A stretch of DNA of 64,000 nt from Watersipora subatra (GCF_963576615.1 NC_088714.1:47959772-48023771); one strand, 5' to 3'. Shown: positions 23,328 to 35,396, counted from the stretch's first letter. Numbers and translations: made by a program. Notes: generated by a model not told the origin, from the letters alone.

Positions 23328-23517
23328 TATTATATGTGTATAGAATGTTAATAGTCACTAATAAGCCTGGATGGCTTAGATCAAAAGTAATCAAGAAAGT
23401 TATTAAGCAAAGCAACTTTTATTATTTTATCTCCAGCATGTAACTTACTGCGCATGCGTAACAGGACACATAATCTCAAAGCAATTAAAAACAGTTAATC
23501 TCAAAGCAAACACAACA
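23328..23517 (-). repeat. Gypsy A 5' LTR
   Basis: 190-bp partner of 19057-19246. The 23518-23522 CAAAC duplicates 19052-19056. Two mismatches in 190 suggest a fairly young insertion. Confidence 0.95.
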
Positions 23518-23821
23518 CAAACCAACATGAAAAAATGCAACATATAAACAATATGAGAAAACAACATACAAACAATATGAAGTATTGTGTGAAAGACAAA
23601 TGGCTTAAATTGTGGAGTGAAAGTTGATTATGGTGAGTAGTATGTTTATGCAGTGTATGTCTGACTCACCCTAGGAATTACTATGTAGAGTATGATGGTC
23701 GTTGAGTGTGCACACGGGCCCCCGGCACTAGATAACATGTATATACCTATAACATTTAGCTGATTAACATGTGTGTGTTTTTCTATGCTCCATGTGATTG
23801 TCACTGCGCATGAGTGATATA

Positions 23822-25067
23822 TCCTAGGACACTTATGTATTCGCGGCATCTAACTTTCGCGTTTTCGCGGTTAAATCCTCTCGCGAAAAATTAATGAGCG
23901 AAACTAAACTGTCATAACGAACGAAAACGCAAAGTTAAATAGCTTTGTTCATTGATATCCACAATAAAATCGTAATATTAGAAATGCAGGCAACTTTCGT
24001 CTGTGGTTAGGATGAATGGGAAATTTCTGGTAAACTCATTATAGCTAATACACCAACTGAGCAGCATGGCAAAGCAATATCAGTTTAGTCACCGAATTTG
24101 TAACTGATGAGGATGAAAGTCTGGTAGGTGAAGTCATAAAATTGAAGAATAATTATTGCAGTGATGAATTCTATTACCATCCAAAAACAATATCAACCCT
24201 CATCAGGTCCAACCACATTATCTCTTTCACTGCCAATCATGTACAAATTCGTTACCGGCCTAGTGCCAGCCATTTTACCGAAATTGCCGATATTGCTTCA
24301 TGGCCCTTCATGATATGTATACAGTACTTTTCAAGTTCTACTTTAATTATCTGTATAATCACGAAAATCTGAACTGGCTGTTATGTCATCAACAACTAAT
24401 TACCTGTTTTATGGCTCGCGCGGGGTAGTTAATGAACTCACAGAAAAATGTTCGTTTTTAGATTAGAAATTCTCAAACAAAAGTTTAAAATTGCTTCGTT
24501 GTTTTAGGCTGATTTTATAGAGAAATCTTCGGACAACACAGTCAATTTCATAAAAGACTTAAAGACCGTGGGTTATGTGGTCAACAAATAATAAAATCAG
24601 GTTACCAGACAATTGCTGAGAAAGTCAGAAAATGCGTTTATGTCAGTGGCCCCTAGAAAACGCATAAATGCGTTTATGGCAGCGTAAGGGTTATACAGTT
24701 TTGGTTGTGAAGTTGGTTGTTACCTATCTATTTTCTTCTTCTTGGGATTCCAGTGTGGAAGTCACGGCGGGAGGGACCTAGACGTCATTGATAGTCTAAG
24801 AAACAAATGGCAGCAAGTGATCAAATTGAATTGTCGATCTCACCCACACATTTCAACCTGTGGTTTTCAAATACGAACTATTCCCAAAATGAATTTTTTT
24901 CTTATTAGTGAACTGGACATGAGGAATGTAATGTTTTTTCCACTGCATTTATTTTCACATCACTATATTTTCGCACTCATCAGAGCCACGAAATTAAGTT
25001 GCAGCGAAATTTTACTCTGTGTGCTACTCACGAAACTAAATACTAGCGAAATATAAGTGTCCTAGGG
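23822..25067. mobile_element. TA-flanked DNA transposon with TCGCG-rich ends
   Basis: The ends are TCCTAGGACACTTATGTATT and, on the other strand, CCCTAGGACACTTATATTTC, with TA at 23820-23821 and 25068-25069. TTCGCG-type motifs cluster inside the left end, and TTCGC/TTCGTG motifs inside the right end. Short ORFs (24142-24372, 24742-25056) resemble nothing known to me. Around 24630-24690 is an inverted GAAAATGCGTTTATG / CGCATAAATGCGTTTATGG motif. Likely non-autonomous. Confidence 0.8.
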
Positions 25068-25168
25068 TATTGCGAGACGGAAGTAAGTAATAGAATGTTA
25101 ATATATATGAGTATTTACAGGTATGAGTATTTAGTCTATAATTCATGATCGTAAGTAGAAATGATATA

Positions 25169-26288
25169 CAGTCAAACCTGGATAACTCGTCCACGAATAG
25201 CTCGAACACATGGTTAATTCGAACATTTCCTTTGGTCCGTTCCCACGTAATGATAAATTGCTATAGATAACTCGAACTCAACACTGTTAATTCGAACTGT
25301 TTTTTTGCCCAACAGCTACCGAAACAGTTGTTTTCGCTTTAGAAAATCACTTTATTCAAAGCCATAGAGGTAAACTTCATCTTTTCGTAATTCATAAGCG
25401 TCGTTATTACCACCATCGGCAAAATAGTTTTGTCAACGACTTTTCTAAAAGTTTGGTGAAATTTGATTTATACTGCGATACGATGAATAGCACGGGCTAG
25501 CCGGGTCACGCGCGCAAGAATTTTCGCCACGCACATACAAAACAAAAATCGCATGTTGTTTTGTATGTGCGTTGCGAAAATCCTTGAGTGCGTGACTCGG
25601 CTAGCCCGTGATGAATAGTTTTCCGACGTTGATTCCGTGTTGAATCAACGTCGGAATGTTGAATGTTTAAAATGTCTTAAAAAATGTTGTAATTAAACGT
25701 ATACGTTGTCTGAGCTACAAAAAACTATTCATCGTTTGACCTAAACACAGAATACGTGTGTACATTCAATAAGTATCTATTAAAAAAGCGTGAGTGATAT
25801 AGAATGTACCGTAAAACCTCGTAAAACTTCTAATTGAACTGCCTCGGAGTGTTGCTCTTAACGAATCCCAGGTAAAGTAAGGTAATCTGCATAAACTTCA
25901 AGAAAAAACGGCAAAATTGATCGTGGGTAAAACCCCAAAAGAAAAAAAATGTCTTTTCTTTTGAGCATTTCAACAACGATCAAGTTTTGCCAATGTCAAT
26001 CTGAAAAACGTCCTGGCAATAACATCACCTCAAACAACAAACCAATCTCAAGTGATAGAAAAATCTCTATACTTTTTCATGAAAACGTTTTAAACGTTAC
26101 ATTCGAAGCATTTAATTTGAAACAAGCCATTTGTGCTTCTGATTTATATTATAGTGTGTATATGTACATGTATCTACTAATAAATAAGTAAATATATGGA
26201 CTTGTGACAGTGCTCTGATAACTTGAATGCTCTGATAATTCGAACACTTGCTCGGTCCCTTGAAGTTCGAGTTATCCATGTTTGACTG
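25169..26288. mobile_element. pogo/Tigger-like MITE
   Basis: The ends are CAGTCAAACCTGGATAACTC and, from the other side, CAGTCAAACATGGATAACTC, with TA duplications at 25167-25168 and 26289-26290. CAGT-AAACC ends with a TA target are typical of pogo/Tigger elements. No transposase remains; the 80-codon ORF at 25949-26191 has no recognisable domain. A hAT-type foldback (25491-25610) is nested inside. Confidence 0.82.
25491..25610. mobile_element. 120-bp hAT-type foldback MITE
   Basis: Arms of about 55 bp starting CACGGGCTAGCC, with a short centre (about 10 bases), flanked by the octamer ATGAATAG at 25483-25490 and 25611-25618. It lies inside the pogo-like MITE. A separate short palindrome (TCCGACGTTGATTC...GAATCAACGTCGGA) follows at about 25621-25657. 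Confidence 0.82.
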
Positions 26289-26601
26289 TATGTGTATAAG
26301 TCTATTTACAATATGTACATGACATCACTCCCTCCGTGAAATAAAATATACAATACGGGGTGAGTGAATGTCCTAATTGGGTCATGATCACAGAAACCAT
26401 GGTTAAGTCGGGATTGTAAGATTTGGAGTTATCTACATTAGCAGAAGGAAAAAATTCTTACAGTTATTTTGCCAAAAAATTTTAATTCTAGCTTAATTAC
26501 AGCAGATTTTATGGTCAATAAACTGAATGTACGTTCACCATTAGTACGAAAACATTGTTCTGAGAAAACTTGCGTTAAAGTTTGAGAAACGAGAACCAAT
26601 G

Positions 26602-27009
26602 TGTTTGTTTTATGGTTGGTGTGTGTGTAAGTTAGTGTTATATGACTTGTTGTTGGTGACAGAACTTGATCATATGTGTGTTTGACTTCGAGTTTATTTC
26701 TTTACTTCAGTCTCGCAATTTTAAGCCAGAGAATGTACTGAAAACATAAACAAAAAGGAGTATCAGTATTTAAGTACGATATTGCACAGGTAGTATAACA
26801 GAGTATTGAGCATAATACATCAAAAGTTCAGAAATGGTTACGAAACACAAGAATACCGTTTGTGTGAAGAGGACCAGTTTGTAGAATGTAGAATATTGGA
26901 CACGATGTGAGGAACCCAAATACTTATTTATGATAAAATGTTTTGAACCAAAGTAAATATCCAAAACTGCATTTGAGAGGATAACTCCAAATTTTTCAAG
27001 ACATGAACA
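26602..27009 (-). repeat. Gypsy B 3' LTR
   Basis: 408 bp, ending at TGAACA (27004-27009). It carries small insertions relative to its partner, for example an extra TG near 26625 and CTTATT near 26925. Confidence 0.92.
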
Positions 27010-27446
27010 TCTCTTTTCAACAAAATGAACAATGTATAACAGTGTTTATAAATTTTAAGTAATGGAACGAGGGTTGTCGTTTGTTAGACGAGTATATTTG
27101 GATTGTCAGTCAGCGCCTCATATCAAACTCTGGGTATTTAGAAGGAAGCCGGGTGCTCCTGCTAGATCTGCGAAGATTATCTCCTGTTGACATATTAGTG
27201 TTATCACCGTCAGTGTTTATTGGAGTCTGATCAGCTGCTACATCGTCATTATTGAGATCTCATGTTTGGTTATTATCGCTGATCGTATCGGGAAGCTGGT
27301 TTTCATCAGTGTTATGGTCTGAGTCATGTAATTCTCCATGGTCACTGGAAGGCATCTGTCGTAGATCCACTCGATTATGTCTGAGGATATTGCCGGTATC
27401 TTCATTGAGCACTGAGTAGGATCGGTCCGACAGAATCTCGAGGACT

Positions 27447-28659
27447 TCACTTACCTCTGTTCCATTTGTTCTTGAAACTGTTAACACTTTTGATGAGAAC
27501 TGGCATTCCTATGCTTAGCATGGTCAGGTTCTTAGCGGTCTTGTCATAGTGTCGCTGAATTACTAGTTCCTTGTGTGCTTTCTCTTGGAGAACTGTTTCA
27601 AATGATGGACCGGCTGACTTGTTGGTGGGGAGAATTGACCTTGTTGATCTACTGAACATCATTTGTGCAGGCGAGGATGACATACTTGCTGTAGGTGTGT
27701 TTCTGTATTCTAACAGTGCCAAGTATGGGTCAGCTGATCTTGTCATTATTCTCTTCATTATTTTGACCGCCGCTTCTGCTTTCCCATTCGATTGAGCGTG
27801 TCCTGGAGAGCTTGTGGTGTGTTGGAACCTCCAGTCTTCACCAAATCATGCGAACTCTGCTGCAGTAAACTGTGGGCCATTATCTGACTGTTTGGCTTTA
27901 GGTATTCCATATCGTGCAAATATCTTCTTGCATGTCTTTACTACTTCTTGAGTGAATGTCTCCCGTAGGACCTCATATTCGAAAAAGTTGCTGAAGTAGT
28001 CTACTATGATCACATAAAATTTGCCCTTGTGAGTAAGCAAGTCCATACCAACTTTCATCCAGGGATATGCCGGTATGTCATGGTTTTGCAGTTTCCTTTG
28101 TTTGCTGCGTAGCATCCATAGCACAGCTGAAACACTTATCCACGTGTTGTCGTATCTCTTCTGCCATGGATGGCCAGTAGACGCAGGATCGTGCTCTCCT
28201 CAGAGTTGCCGCCGCCCCTTGATGGCTGGTGTGCAGCTTCTGTAGTATTGTGGGTCTGTATATATGTGGTATGACTAGTTGTGGTCCTTGGTATATTATG
28301 CCATCCAAGACTGCCCGCTGATCCCTGAGATGGAAGTATGGTTTGAGCGTATCTTTGACCTCCCCAGCTTCATCAGGCCACCCAGTAGTTATCAGTGCAC
28401 TGACTGCCTGCATTTCTTCGTCATTCTGTGTGGTGGCTTTGATCATTTTATAGGTTTCTGTTCTTACAGGAAGGTCTTGACATGCGTCTGAAATATCCAG
28501 ATCCAAGAGAAATGGCTGAATCTGAAATATTTGGCCCTTGGGTATTTGATTTTCAGTAGGTTTTCTTGTCGGGTCCCGTGAGAGCATATCTGCAGTCACT
28601 TGTTGACATCCTGGTCTGTAGAAGAGTTTGGCTGGATACCTCTGTAGAGCCAGCAGCAT
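27447..28659 (-). pseudogene. Gypsy B RNase H end and integrase, three fragments
   Basis: 28078-28659 carries RPGCQQVTADMLSRDP and the HHCC zinc region (HTSHQGAAATLRRARSCVYW). 27846-28124 carries the core PWMKVGMDLL, VIIVDYFSNFFE and SDNGPQFTAAEFA. 27447-27758 holds the C-terminal part (MTRSADPYLALLEYRNTPT). Frames change at about 28100, and a stop follows the DNGPQF block. Confidence 0.85.
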
Positions 28660-28803
28660 AAATTGGAGTCTTTTGGGAGCTTTCAGGAGAGACTTGTTTC
28701 ATATCGGACTTAGTGGTTCATGGTCTGTGTGGATGCTGACCTCGGGATTCCCAAAGACATATTGATCAAAGTGTTGCATCGCATATACAATCGCCAGCAG
28801 TTC

Positions 28804-30087
28804 TCACTTTTTCTCACTGTCAGTGAGACTGCGAGATGCTAAAGCTACTGGTTTGTCTAACTGGATATGGGCTGTGCCTAGTCCATTTGTGCTGGCATCG
28901 CATTGTACAGTGACTGGTTGATTGACTTTAAAGTACTGTAGAGTTGTCTCCGATATTGCGAGCTGCTTCAGTTTCTCAAATGCTCGCTCTTGGTCTTTTC
29001 CCCAGAGGTATTCATCTTGCTTTGTACCGAGTAATCTTCTGAGTGGTTCGGTTTCCGCTGAGCAGTTTGGTATGAATTTAAACAAATAGTTGATATGGCC
29101 TACAAATCTTCTTACTGCATCGCTATCTTTTGGTGTCTTCATATTTTGTATTGCCTTGGTTTTACGAGGGTCCTTCTTCACACAATCTCTGGATATGATA
29201 TGGCCAATGTAGGTCAGTTCACTGAGAAGAAACTGGCACTTATCTTTGTTGAGCTTCAGGTTGATCTCTTCAGCTCTCTCCATCAGCTTCTTCAGATTGT
29301 GGTTATGATTCTTTGTAGCTTCTTCTGTTGTTTGCCCCTTGCCATATACTAAGATGTCGTCGGCAACTATCATAACCCCCTCTAGACCAGACAAGGCATC
29401 TGAAAGCCGTCGTTGAAATTCCTCTGGACTGAAGGAGAGGCAAAAGGGCATTCCAAGCCACCTGTACTTGCCAAAAGGCATCCAGAAGGTCATCAGGTCG
29501 CTCGATTGTTTGTCTAGCTTTACCTGTAGAAACCCATCCTTGGTGTTGCACAAAGAGAAAACCTTAGCTCCGTCTAGCTCAGGAGGAACGTCTTCTAGCA
29601 TCAGCATGGGAAAGTGATTCCATTTGATGGCCTTGTTTAAGTTGGCAGGGTCTATGCACAACCTCAGTTTTCCATTCGGTTTTCTTCTGGCCAGAGCGTG
29701 GCTGATCCACGGTGTGAGGTAATCTACCTTTTCTACAATATCAGCTTCGGTGAGTGATTGTAGTTTCTCTTTGAAGTTATTGCGCATTGAAAGCGCTACC
29801 TTGCGGTTCTGGCATTGGGTCAACACTTGGGTCTTAACACTTGGGTCAACTTCTATACTGTACTTGCCTGGTAGACACCCCGTGCCCTTGAATACGGACT
29901 GGTGCTGCTCTAGTATGGACTTGAGTTCTGTGTGACCATCCTGATTGATGACATTCACCCATTCCTTGTTGGCTGAAAGTATACTCAAGTTCAGACAAGC
30001 GTCTAGCGACAATAGGCTCATATTGGAAGACTTGACCACATGGAATTTAAAGTGTTGACCTTGCATAATGACTTCACACTTTCCCAT
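28804..30087 (-). pseudogene. Gypsy B reverse transcriptase and RNase H start
   Basis: RT entry (GKYSIEVDPSVK, ARRKPNGKLRLCIDPANLNK), catalytic VADDILVYGKG, FVGHINYL connection and RNase H VQCDASTNGLG. The family's protease DTGA and first RT strand should precede 30087 but are absent, so a deletion of about 200 bp between gag and RT is inferred. Confidence 0.88.
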
Positions 30088-30165
30088 GGTTGATCATATA
30101 TCTGCAATGTAGGCAATCTCTTTTTTGTGAGCGGGGGTTTTCCCAATGATTCGTAATCTCTGCTG

Positions 30166-31053
30166 TTAAACTCCTGTTATGGTGTCAGTTTCTATGCTGG
30201 AAGTAAGCTTTTTGTTTTTCCTGATCACCTTAATGCACAACAAAGACTCTGTTGAATCACTATCAGACTCCTGAGGCTGGTTGTTTGTCAGAGCGTGCAC
30301 CTGTTGCTTCCTTTTGCTCCTGCATACGGCCTTGTAATAATTATATTTCTTGCATTTCGCACATTGCTTACCACATGCCGGGCATTGTCGCGGCAGGTGT
30401 GAGCCACCACAGTGTCCGCAGCCTGAACGCCCGCTTTCTCCATCCTCAGTTTTCATCTTTCTGTCTTTACTCGAGCGATCTCGGAAGCTATGGACTGATT
30501 CTTCTATTTTGATTGATTGAAGATCTGCATTGGAGGTTTCTGAGATCTTACATTTCTTTACTGCTGCTTCCAGAGTCGACCCCTCAGATTCTTCAAAGAG
30601 TTTTCTTCTCAGCTTGTCATATGTGATGCCAAGCAGCAAGGCTTGCATCATGAATTCATCGTACATTTCTCCAAGGCTACATTCTCTGGCTATTTTGTGT
30701 AATTCAGTGATGTACTCATCAACAGAGAGACTCCCTTATTTCGTAGATAACAGTTGGTGTCTCTTTATAATCTTGTTAGAAGTCTTGTTGCATGTCTGGT
30801 CAAACTTCTCTAACACATCCTTGTAGACCTCCTTTGATTTCCCTTGTCCAAATTTGAAACTTTTGAAAATGTTAGTTCTTTTTGGCTCAATAGACCTCAA
30901 AAGGAGGGCGATCTTGATTTTGTCATCCTTGTCCGATTTTTCTGCAGCTATCAGGTAGTAACCGAACTCTTCTTTGAAACGAGTCCATTGAGTTGACAGA
31001 TCACCTCCTTTTTGCAAAGATTTGGGAACTAAGAAACTGTCTGCCCCTGCCAT
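30166..31053 (-). pseudogene. Gypsy B gag with zinc knuckles, one stop
   Basis: Starts MAGADSFLVPKSLQKGGDLS, a Gag N-terminus common in Gypsy elements of invertebrates (QW..F...F..Y). An in-frame TAA at 30736-30738 interrupts it; the same frame continues to CGHCGGSHLPRQCPACGKQC and CAKCKKYNYYKAVC knuckles. It ends at 30166, before any protease motif. Confidence 0.85.
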
Positions 31054-31133
31054 CTTGGACGAAATGTTATAGCATTATCTGTGGTGGCAGTGAAGTTCTT
31101 ATTCTTGAAGGTGGAACTCACTCGATGGCACCA

Positions 31134-31534
31134 TGTTTGTTTTATGGTTGGTGTGTGTAAGTTAGTGTTATATGACTTGTTGTTGGTGACAGAGCTTGAT
31201 CATATGGGTGTTTGACTTTGAGTTTATTTCTTTACTTCAGTCTCACAATTTTAAGTCAGAGAATGTACTGAAAACATAAACAAAACGGAGTATCAGTATT
31301 TAAGTACGATATTGCACAGGTAGTGTAACAGAGTATTGAGCATAATACATCAACTGTTCAGAAATGATTACGAAACACAAGAATACCTTTTGTGTGAAGA
31401 GGACCAGTTTGTAGAATGTAGAATATTGGACACGATGTGAAGAACCCAAATATTTATGATAAATGTTTTAAACCAAAGTAAATATTCAAAACTGCATTTG
31501 AGAGGATAACTCCAAATTGTTCAAGACATGAACA
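31134..31534 (-). repeat. Gypsy B 5' LTR
   Basis: 401-bp partner of 26602-27009. CAATG follows at 31535. Confidence 0.92.
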
Positions 31535-32319
31535 CAATGCACAATTCTGTTTACATTTCAAAACGTCATAGCAACCAATGTCAAGAAGTTGTGATATTTA
31601 TCTAGATTTCTGTATTTACATCCAAAAGATTATGTTGAATTTAAAAATCTAAACAGGTTTTAGCTGGTTGTCATAGAAATACCTGTATATTTATAAAAAA
31701 AATGTATTACTTAATTTTGCAGATATTAAAAATAGCTTGGCAGTACCACGATATCGGACACGGCCAAATCATCAACAAAATCTTTAGAAAAATAACAACA
31801 GTAACATATTGCACACCATCGGTCTCTATATACTTCGATCTTGAAATCCGAAAAATTATTCTTATAATTAAATCTGATAATAATCCTATTAAATCGAATA
31901 ATTATTTTTATAATTAAATATTGTAATAATCTTGTAAGAACCGTTAGGAAAATATCATCGTAATTCCCTCTACTTTCAATGCTTTTGACATCAGGTGGAA
32001 TACCAAACTACTCATTATAAGTGTTAAAAATGTCAGAGCTATCTTTAAAATCGGCAAAAAAAACCGATTATATCTATCGGACGCTATTTTTCAGTACTTC
32101 CTGTTTAACATAGCAACGATCGTAAGATTTTTTTTTCGATGGTTAAAGACTTCTATTGGCTAAACTGACTTCTGATTCAGAAAGATCACTCTTTGATTGG
32201 TCCAGATGCACGTGTTACAAAAATCGTTACCAATATTATAAATTCAGTTGGTGAAACTTCAAAGTCGGATAACTCAACTTCGTGATTTGCGACTTAACCA
32301 TGGTTTGTGTGACCGCTAC

Positions 32320-34660
32320 ACAGTTATTAGACTATCTCTTGACATAGTCTTCCAAGTAAGTAGGAGAACATCAAGACCAACCGTGAAGATTTTGGGATGA
32401 CCGGAGATTCTGGTACTGGGCTTCCTGTCGCATCATTTGATTCCAGAGACCGATTTGTTGTTGAGGCAGCGTTAGCAGATTTGCCCGGGTTATCTTGTCC
32501 TACTGAACTGTTCTCGAGGTGGTTGCTTTCTGGCAGCATCACAGCTTGGTTTCTTAAAGCTGAGATACTTCGGTCGATGTCTCACATGGATGTGTAGTGT
32601 GAGCCTGTAGTTGATCCTGATGTTGTCTTGCCCTCCACTAAAGATCCAGTGCACCTTGTATCCAAAACATACAATCTTCAATGTGGTCTGTCACAACTCC
32701 AGAAAGCCATCTCTTGTTTGGTGTCTTATAATCCTGGTACCACACAAGTAAACCTATTTGGAATCGCCTCAAATGAGTCTCTGGTAGCTTCTCTGGCGAT
32801 TGCTTTGAGATTTATGATAGCCTCAAGAGATCTAACCTCGTCCTTATATTTCGACCATATAGCATTTCTGATAGAGTTCTTCCTGTTGTGCTGTGAAGGG
32901 TTGTGCGGTACTTCAGCAAGAAGCGATCTATTCTGTTCACATGGTCTACTGTGCGACTTGCAAGCTAGTTTAAATGTCTGGTAAACCTCCCCGCTTGCCA
33001 GTTACTCTGTGGGTAATAGAGCACTGTGGTAATGTGGTTTATGCCATTTTTCAACAAGAGTTTGTTGAATTCTTCTGATGTGAACCGTGATCTATTACCC
33101 GTTACAATTACATTTGGTAAACCCTGCCAAGCGAATAGATTTCTCGATATCGATACTGTTGATGACGATGTGGTTGATCTCATCGGAAACACTTCTAGCA
33201 ACTTCGAATGTGCATCCACTGCTAGTAAAAACATGTGTCGGTCTAAAGGACCAGCAAAGTCCACATGAATTTTTTGCCAGGAAAGCTCTGCTGGGCTTAA
33301 TTATGTGTAACAGGTTTGTTCTGGACATTGTTGCAAGCATAGCATGCACAGGTCATGACTTCAATGTCTCTGTCAATCTCAGGCTACCACACATAGTTTT
33401 GAGCCGTGGATTTCATCTTCGCGATTCCGACATGTCCTTCATGTAGTTCCTTTAAAATCTGTGCCCTAAGGTTGTGTGGTATGGTCAGCTGTGTCCCTCT
33501 CAGTAAACACCCATCATTGATAGATAACTCAGCCCTGCAATTGTAAAATGGATTACTTTCATATTTAGCACTAACTGGCCAGTCCTCATGAGTATATTGG
33601 AGAGACTGACAGAGAATAGTGTCCTTACTTGTTTTCTACCTCACCAATGCAAGAGGGACATGGTAGCTCACCAAAGTGTTACATATAGAACAAATCCAGT
33701 TGGTTGCAATGAACCCTGTGACAAACCTGTGGTAGTCTGAAAATGGTGTCAGCATTGCTGTGATCCTGTAAACGTCAGTATTGTATGTCATAATGTAAGT
33801 GGTTAGTATAGCAGCCCATTTCTACATGCGCATAGCTGCAATAGGTGGAATTTTTGTCTTTGGTCCCAGTCTAGTCGTCAGAGGACGATGATCAGTGATC
33901 AAAGTAAATGCTCTTCGATAGAGGTAAATTTTGAGCTTGCTGATGCCAAATATTAAAGACAGAGCTTTCCGCTCTATTTGAGCATAATTGTTTTTACTGT
34001 TGCTCAATGTTCTGGAGGTAAAGGTGACATTAGGCATGTGACAGTACGGCCATTAAACCGTATGCGGAGGCATCACAGGCGAGTCAGAGTGGTGATTTCG
34101 TGTTGTATGGCCTGAGTACTCGATCTGTGAATAAAAATCCTTGATTTGTGCAAACGCTTCATCACATTCCTTGAACCGTTACCAGGTGGTACCCTTGTTT
34201 AGCAACTTATGAAAAGGGGTGTAGCACTTCTGATCGGTTTGGCAAGAATTTTTGGTGGTAATTGATTAGGCCTAGAAAAGATCACAACTCATTCACATTC
34301 TTGCTGGCAGGTGCCTCCTCTAGGTGCCCGAACCTTACTTTCAGTTGGATGTAGCCCTTTTTCGATCTATCTTGTGACCCAAGTGTGACCCAAGGAGTTT
34401 TGTAGAAATGAGCATTTTTCTTTGTTTACACGCAATCCGTGACTTTCAAGCCTTTGGACTGTTTCCAAGCTGGTTTGGTGTTCCTCATAATTCTTTCCTG
34501 TAATGAATATTTCATCCTAGTATCACAAAACATTAAGAATGTCTCGTAAGATTCTGTCCATAGCCCTTTGGTGGATGGCTGGTGCTGTTGAGATCCCAAA
34601 AGGCAATTGGTTGCACCAAAATAGTCCCAAGTGCGTGGCTATCGTGACATATTTCTTTTA
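32320..34660 (-). pseudogene. Gypsy remnant C (RT, RNase H, integrase scraps)
   Basis: Minus strand, no LTRs found. 33822-34037: RNase H (SRTLSNSKNNYAQIERKALS, LITDHRPLT). 32965-33264: integrase (MDFAGPLDRHMFLLAVDAHS, PQSN.QA.RF with the catalytic Glu not evident). 32327-32542: Pol C-terminal tail (PVIPKSSRLVL). RT fragments about 34150-34640 (AIHQRAMDRI-like). Many frameshifts. Confidence 0.75.
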
Positions 34661-35035
34661 TCGCTTAGATATTTAAATTTGAGCTTTTGATAAATGCGTT
34701 GATTGCTTTTGATGCTTAAAGTGTTGCGTCGTATGGGTCCATGTGTCTTACTCTTAAAGATGTCATGGTAAAGAGATATGTGTATATCAGTTTGTCACTC
34801 ACTAGGAATAATAATAATTCGGTGAAACAATAATAATTCTAATAAACCGTTAGGGATGATTAGCACTGTATGTCGTAGAGTTTTCCTTTAGCAAATTGTT
34901 ATTTATTGTCAGTGGATTCTCGTAATTTGGTATTCAAATAATTTATTTTCAGTATAGCACATTTGATTTGTGTACGTTTGTTGTGTAGTCAGTTTTGGTG
35001 TGACTATAAATATCCCATCCTCGTGGCCAGTTGAT

Positions 35036-35396
35036 AGTTTTACGCAGTGTGTGTCTAACTCACCCTAAAAATTACTATATAGGAAATAATGGTCATTGTG
35101 TGTGCACAACGACCATAATATACGAACTATAATATTTACACTATAGTACTGTACTTATATTTACGCTACTTAACGAATTATAATACTTACACCAATGACT
35201 ATAATATTTAACTGATTAATATGGGTGTATTTTTCTACGATCCATATGATTGTCTCTGCGCATGATTGACATACATGTATTGTGAGATGGAAGTAAGTAA
35301 TATAATGTTAATATATATGAGGATTTAGTCTATAATTCGTGATCGTAAGTAGAAACGATATAGATGTATGGGTCTATTCAAAATATGTACATGACA
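35036..35396. repeat. Dispersed repeat, empty copy
   Basis: Matches the flanks of the 23640-26328 copy but has no insertion at either site: CATGATTGACATACATGTAT, and later AAACGATATAGATGTATGGG. It serves as an empty-site control for both transposons. Confidence 0.75.

Larger units (their letters stand above)
19057..23517 (-). mobile_element. Gypsy LTR retrotransposon A, full-length but broken
   Basis: Two 190-bp LTRs (19057-19246 and 23328-23517) differ at two positions, and the 5-bp duplication CAAAC flanks the element (19052-19056 and 23518-23522). On the minus strand the order is gag with two CCHC knuckles, protease, reverse transcriptase, RNase H, integrase: Ty3/Gypsy order. Directly after the 5' LTR comes a TGG-initiated primer-binding-site candidate (TGGCGACGAGGAT). 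Just before the 3' LTR is a short purine tract (GGAGAGA). The coding part carries stops and frameshifts listed under its fragments, so the copy cannot encode a full polyprotein as read. Confidence 0.95.
23640..26328. repeat. Dispersed repeat (possible solo LTR) carrying nested insertions
   Basis: 23640-23821, 25070-25168 and 26291-26328 together match the uninterrupted copy at about 35036-35396 (GCAGTGTATGTCTGACTCAC, then GAAGTAAGTAATAGAATGTT, then ATATGTACATGACA). The separating blocks are two DNA transposons with TA duplications. The repeat's size and TGT...ACA-like ends would suit a solo LTR, but no target duplication was seen. Confidence 0.7.
26602..31534 (-). mobile_element. Gypsy LTR retrotransposon B, degenerate
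   Basis: LTRs at 26602-27009 and 31134-31534 with several substitutions and small indels; both read TGTTTGTTTTATGGTTGG...GACATGAACA on the plus strand. The 5-bp duplication CAATG lies at 26597-26601 and 31535-31539. The primer-binding-site candidate TGGTGCCATCGAGTG abuts the 5' LTR. Minus-strand Gag, RT, RNase H and integrase are present in Gypsy order with stops and frameshifts, and a recognisable protease is missing. Older than element A, judged by LTR divergence. Confidence 0.93.

Noticed and set aside
24742..25056. 104-codon plus ORF inside the TA-flanked element as a gene
   Set aside because: No recognised domain; its 3' part runs into the element's terminal inverted-repeat region.
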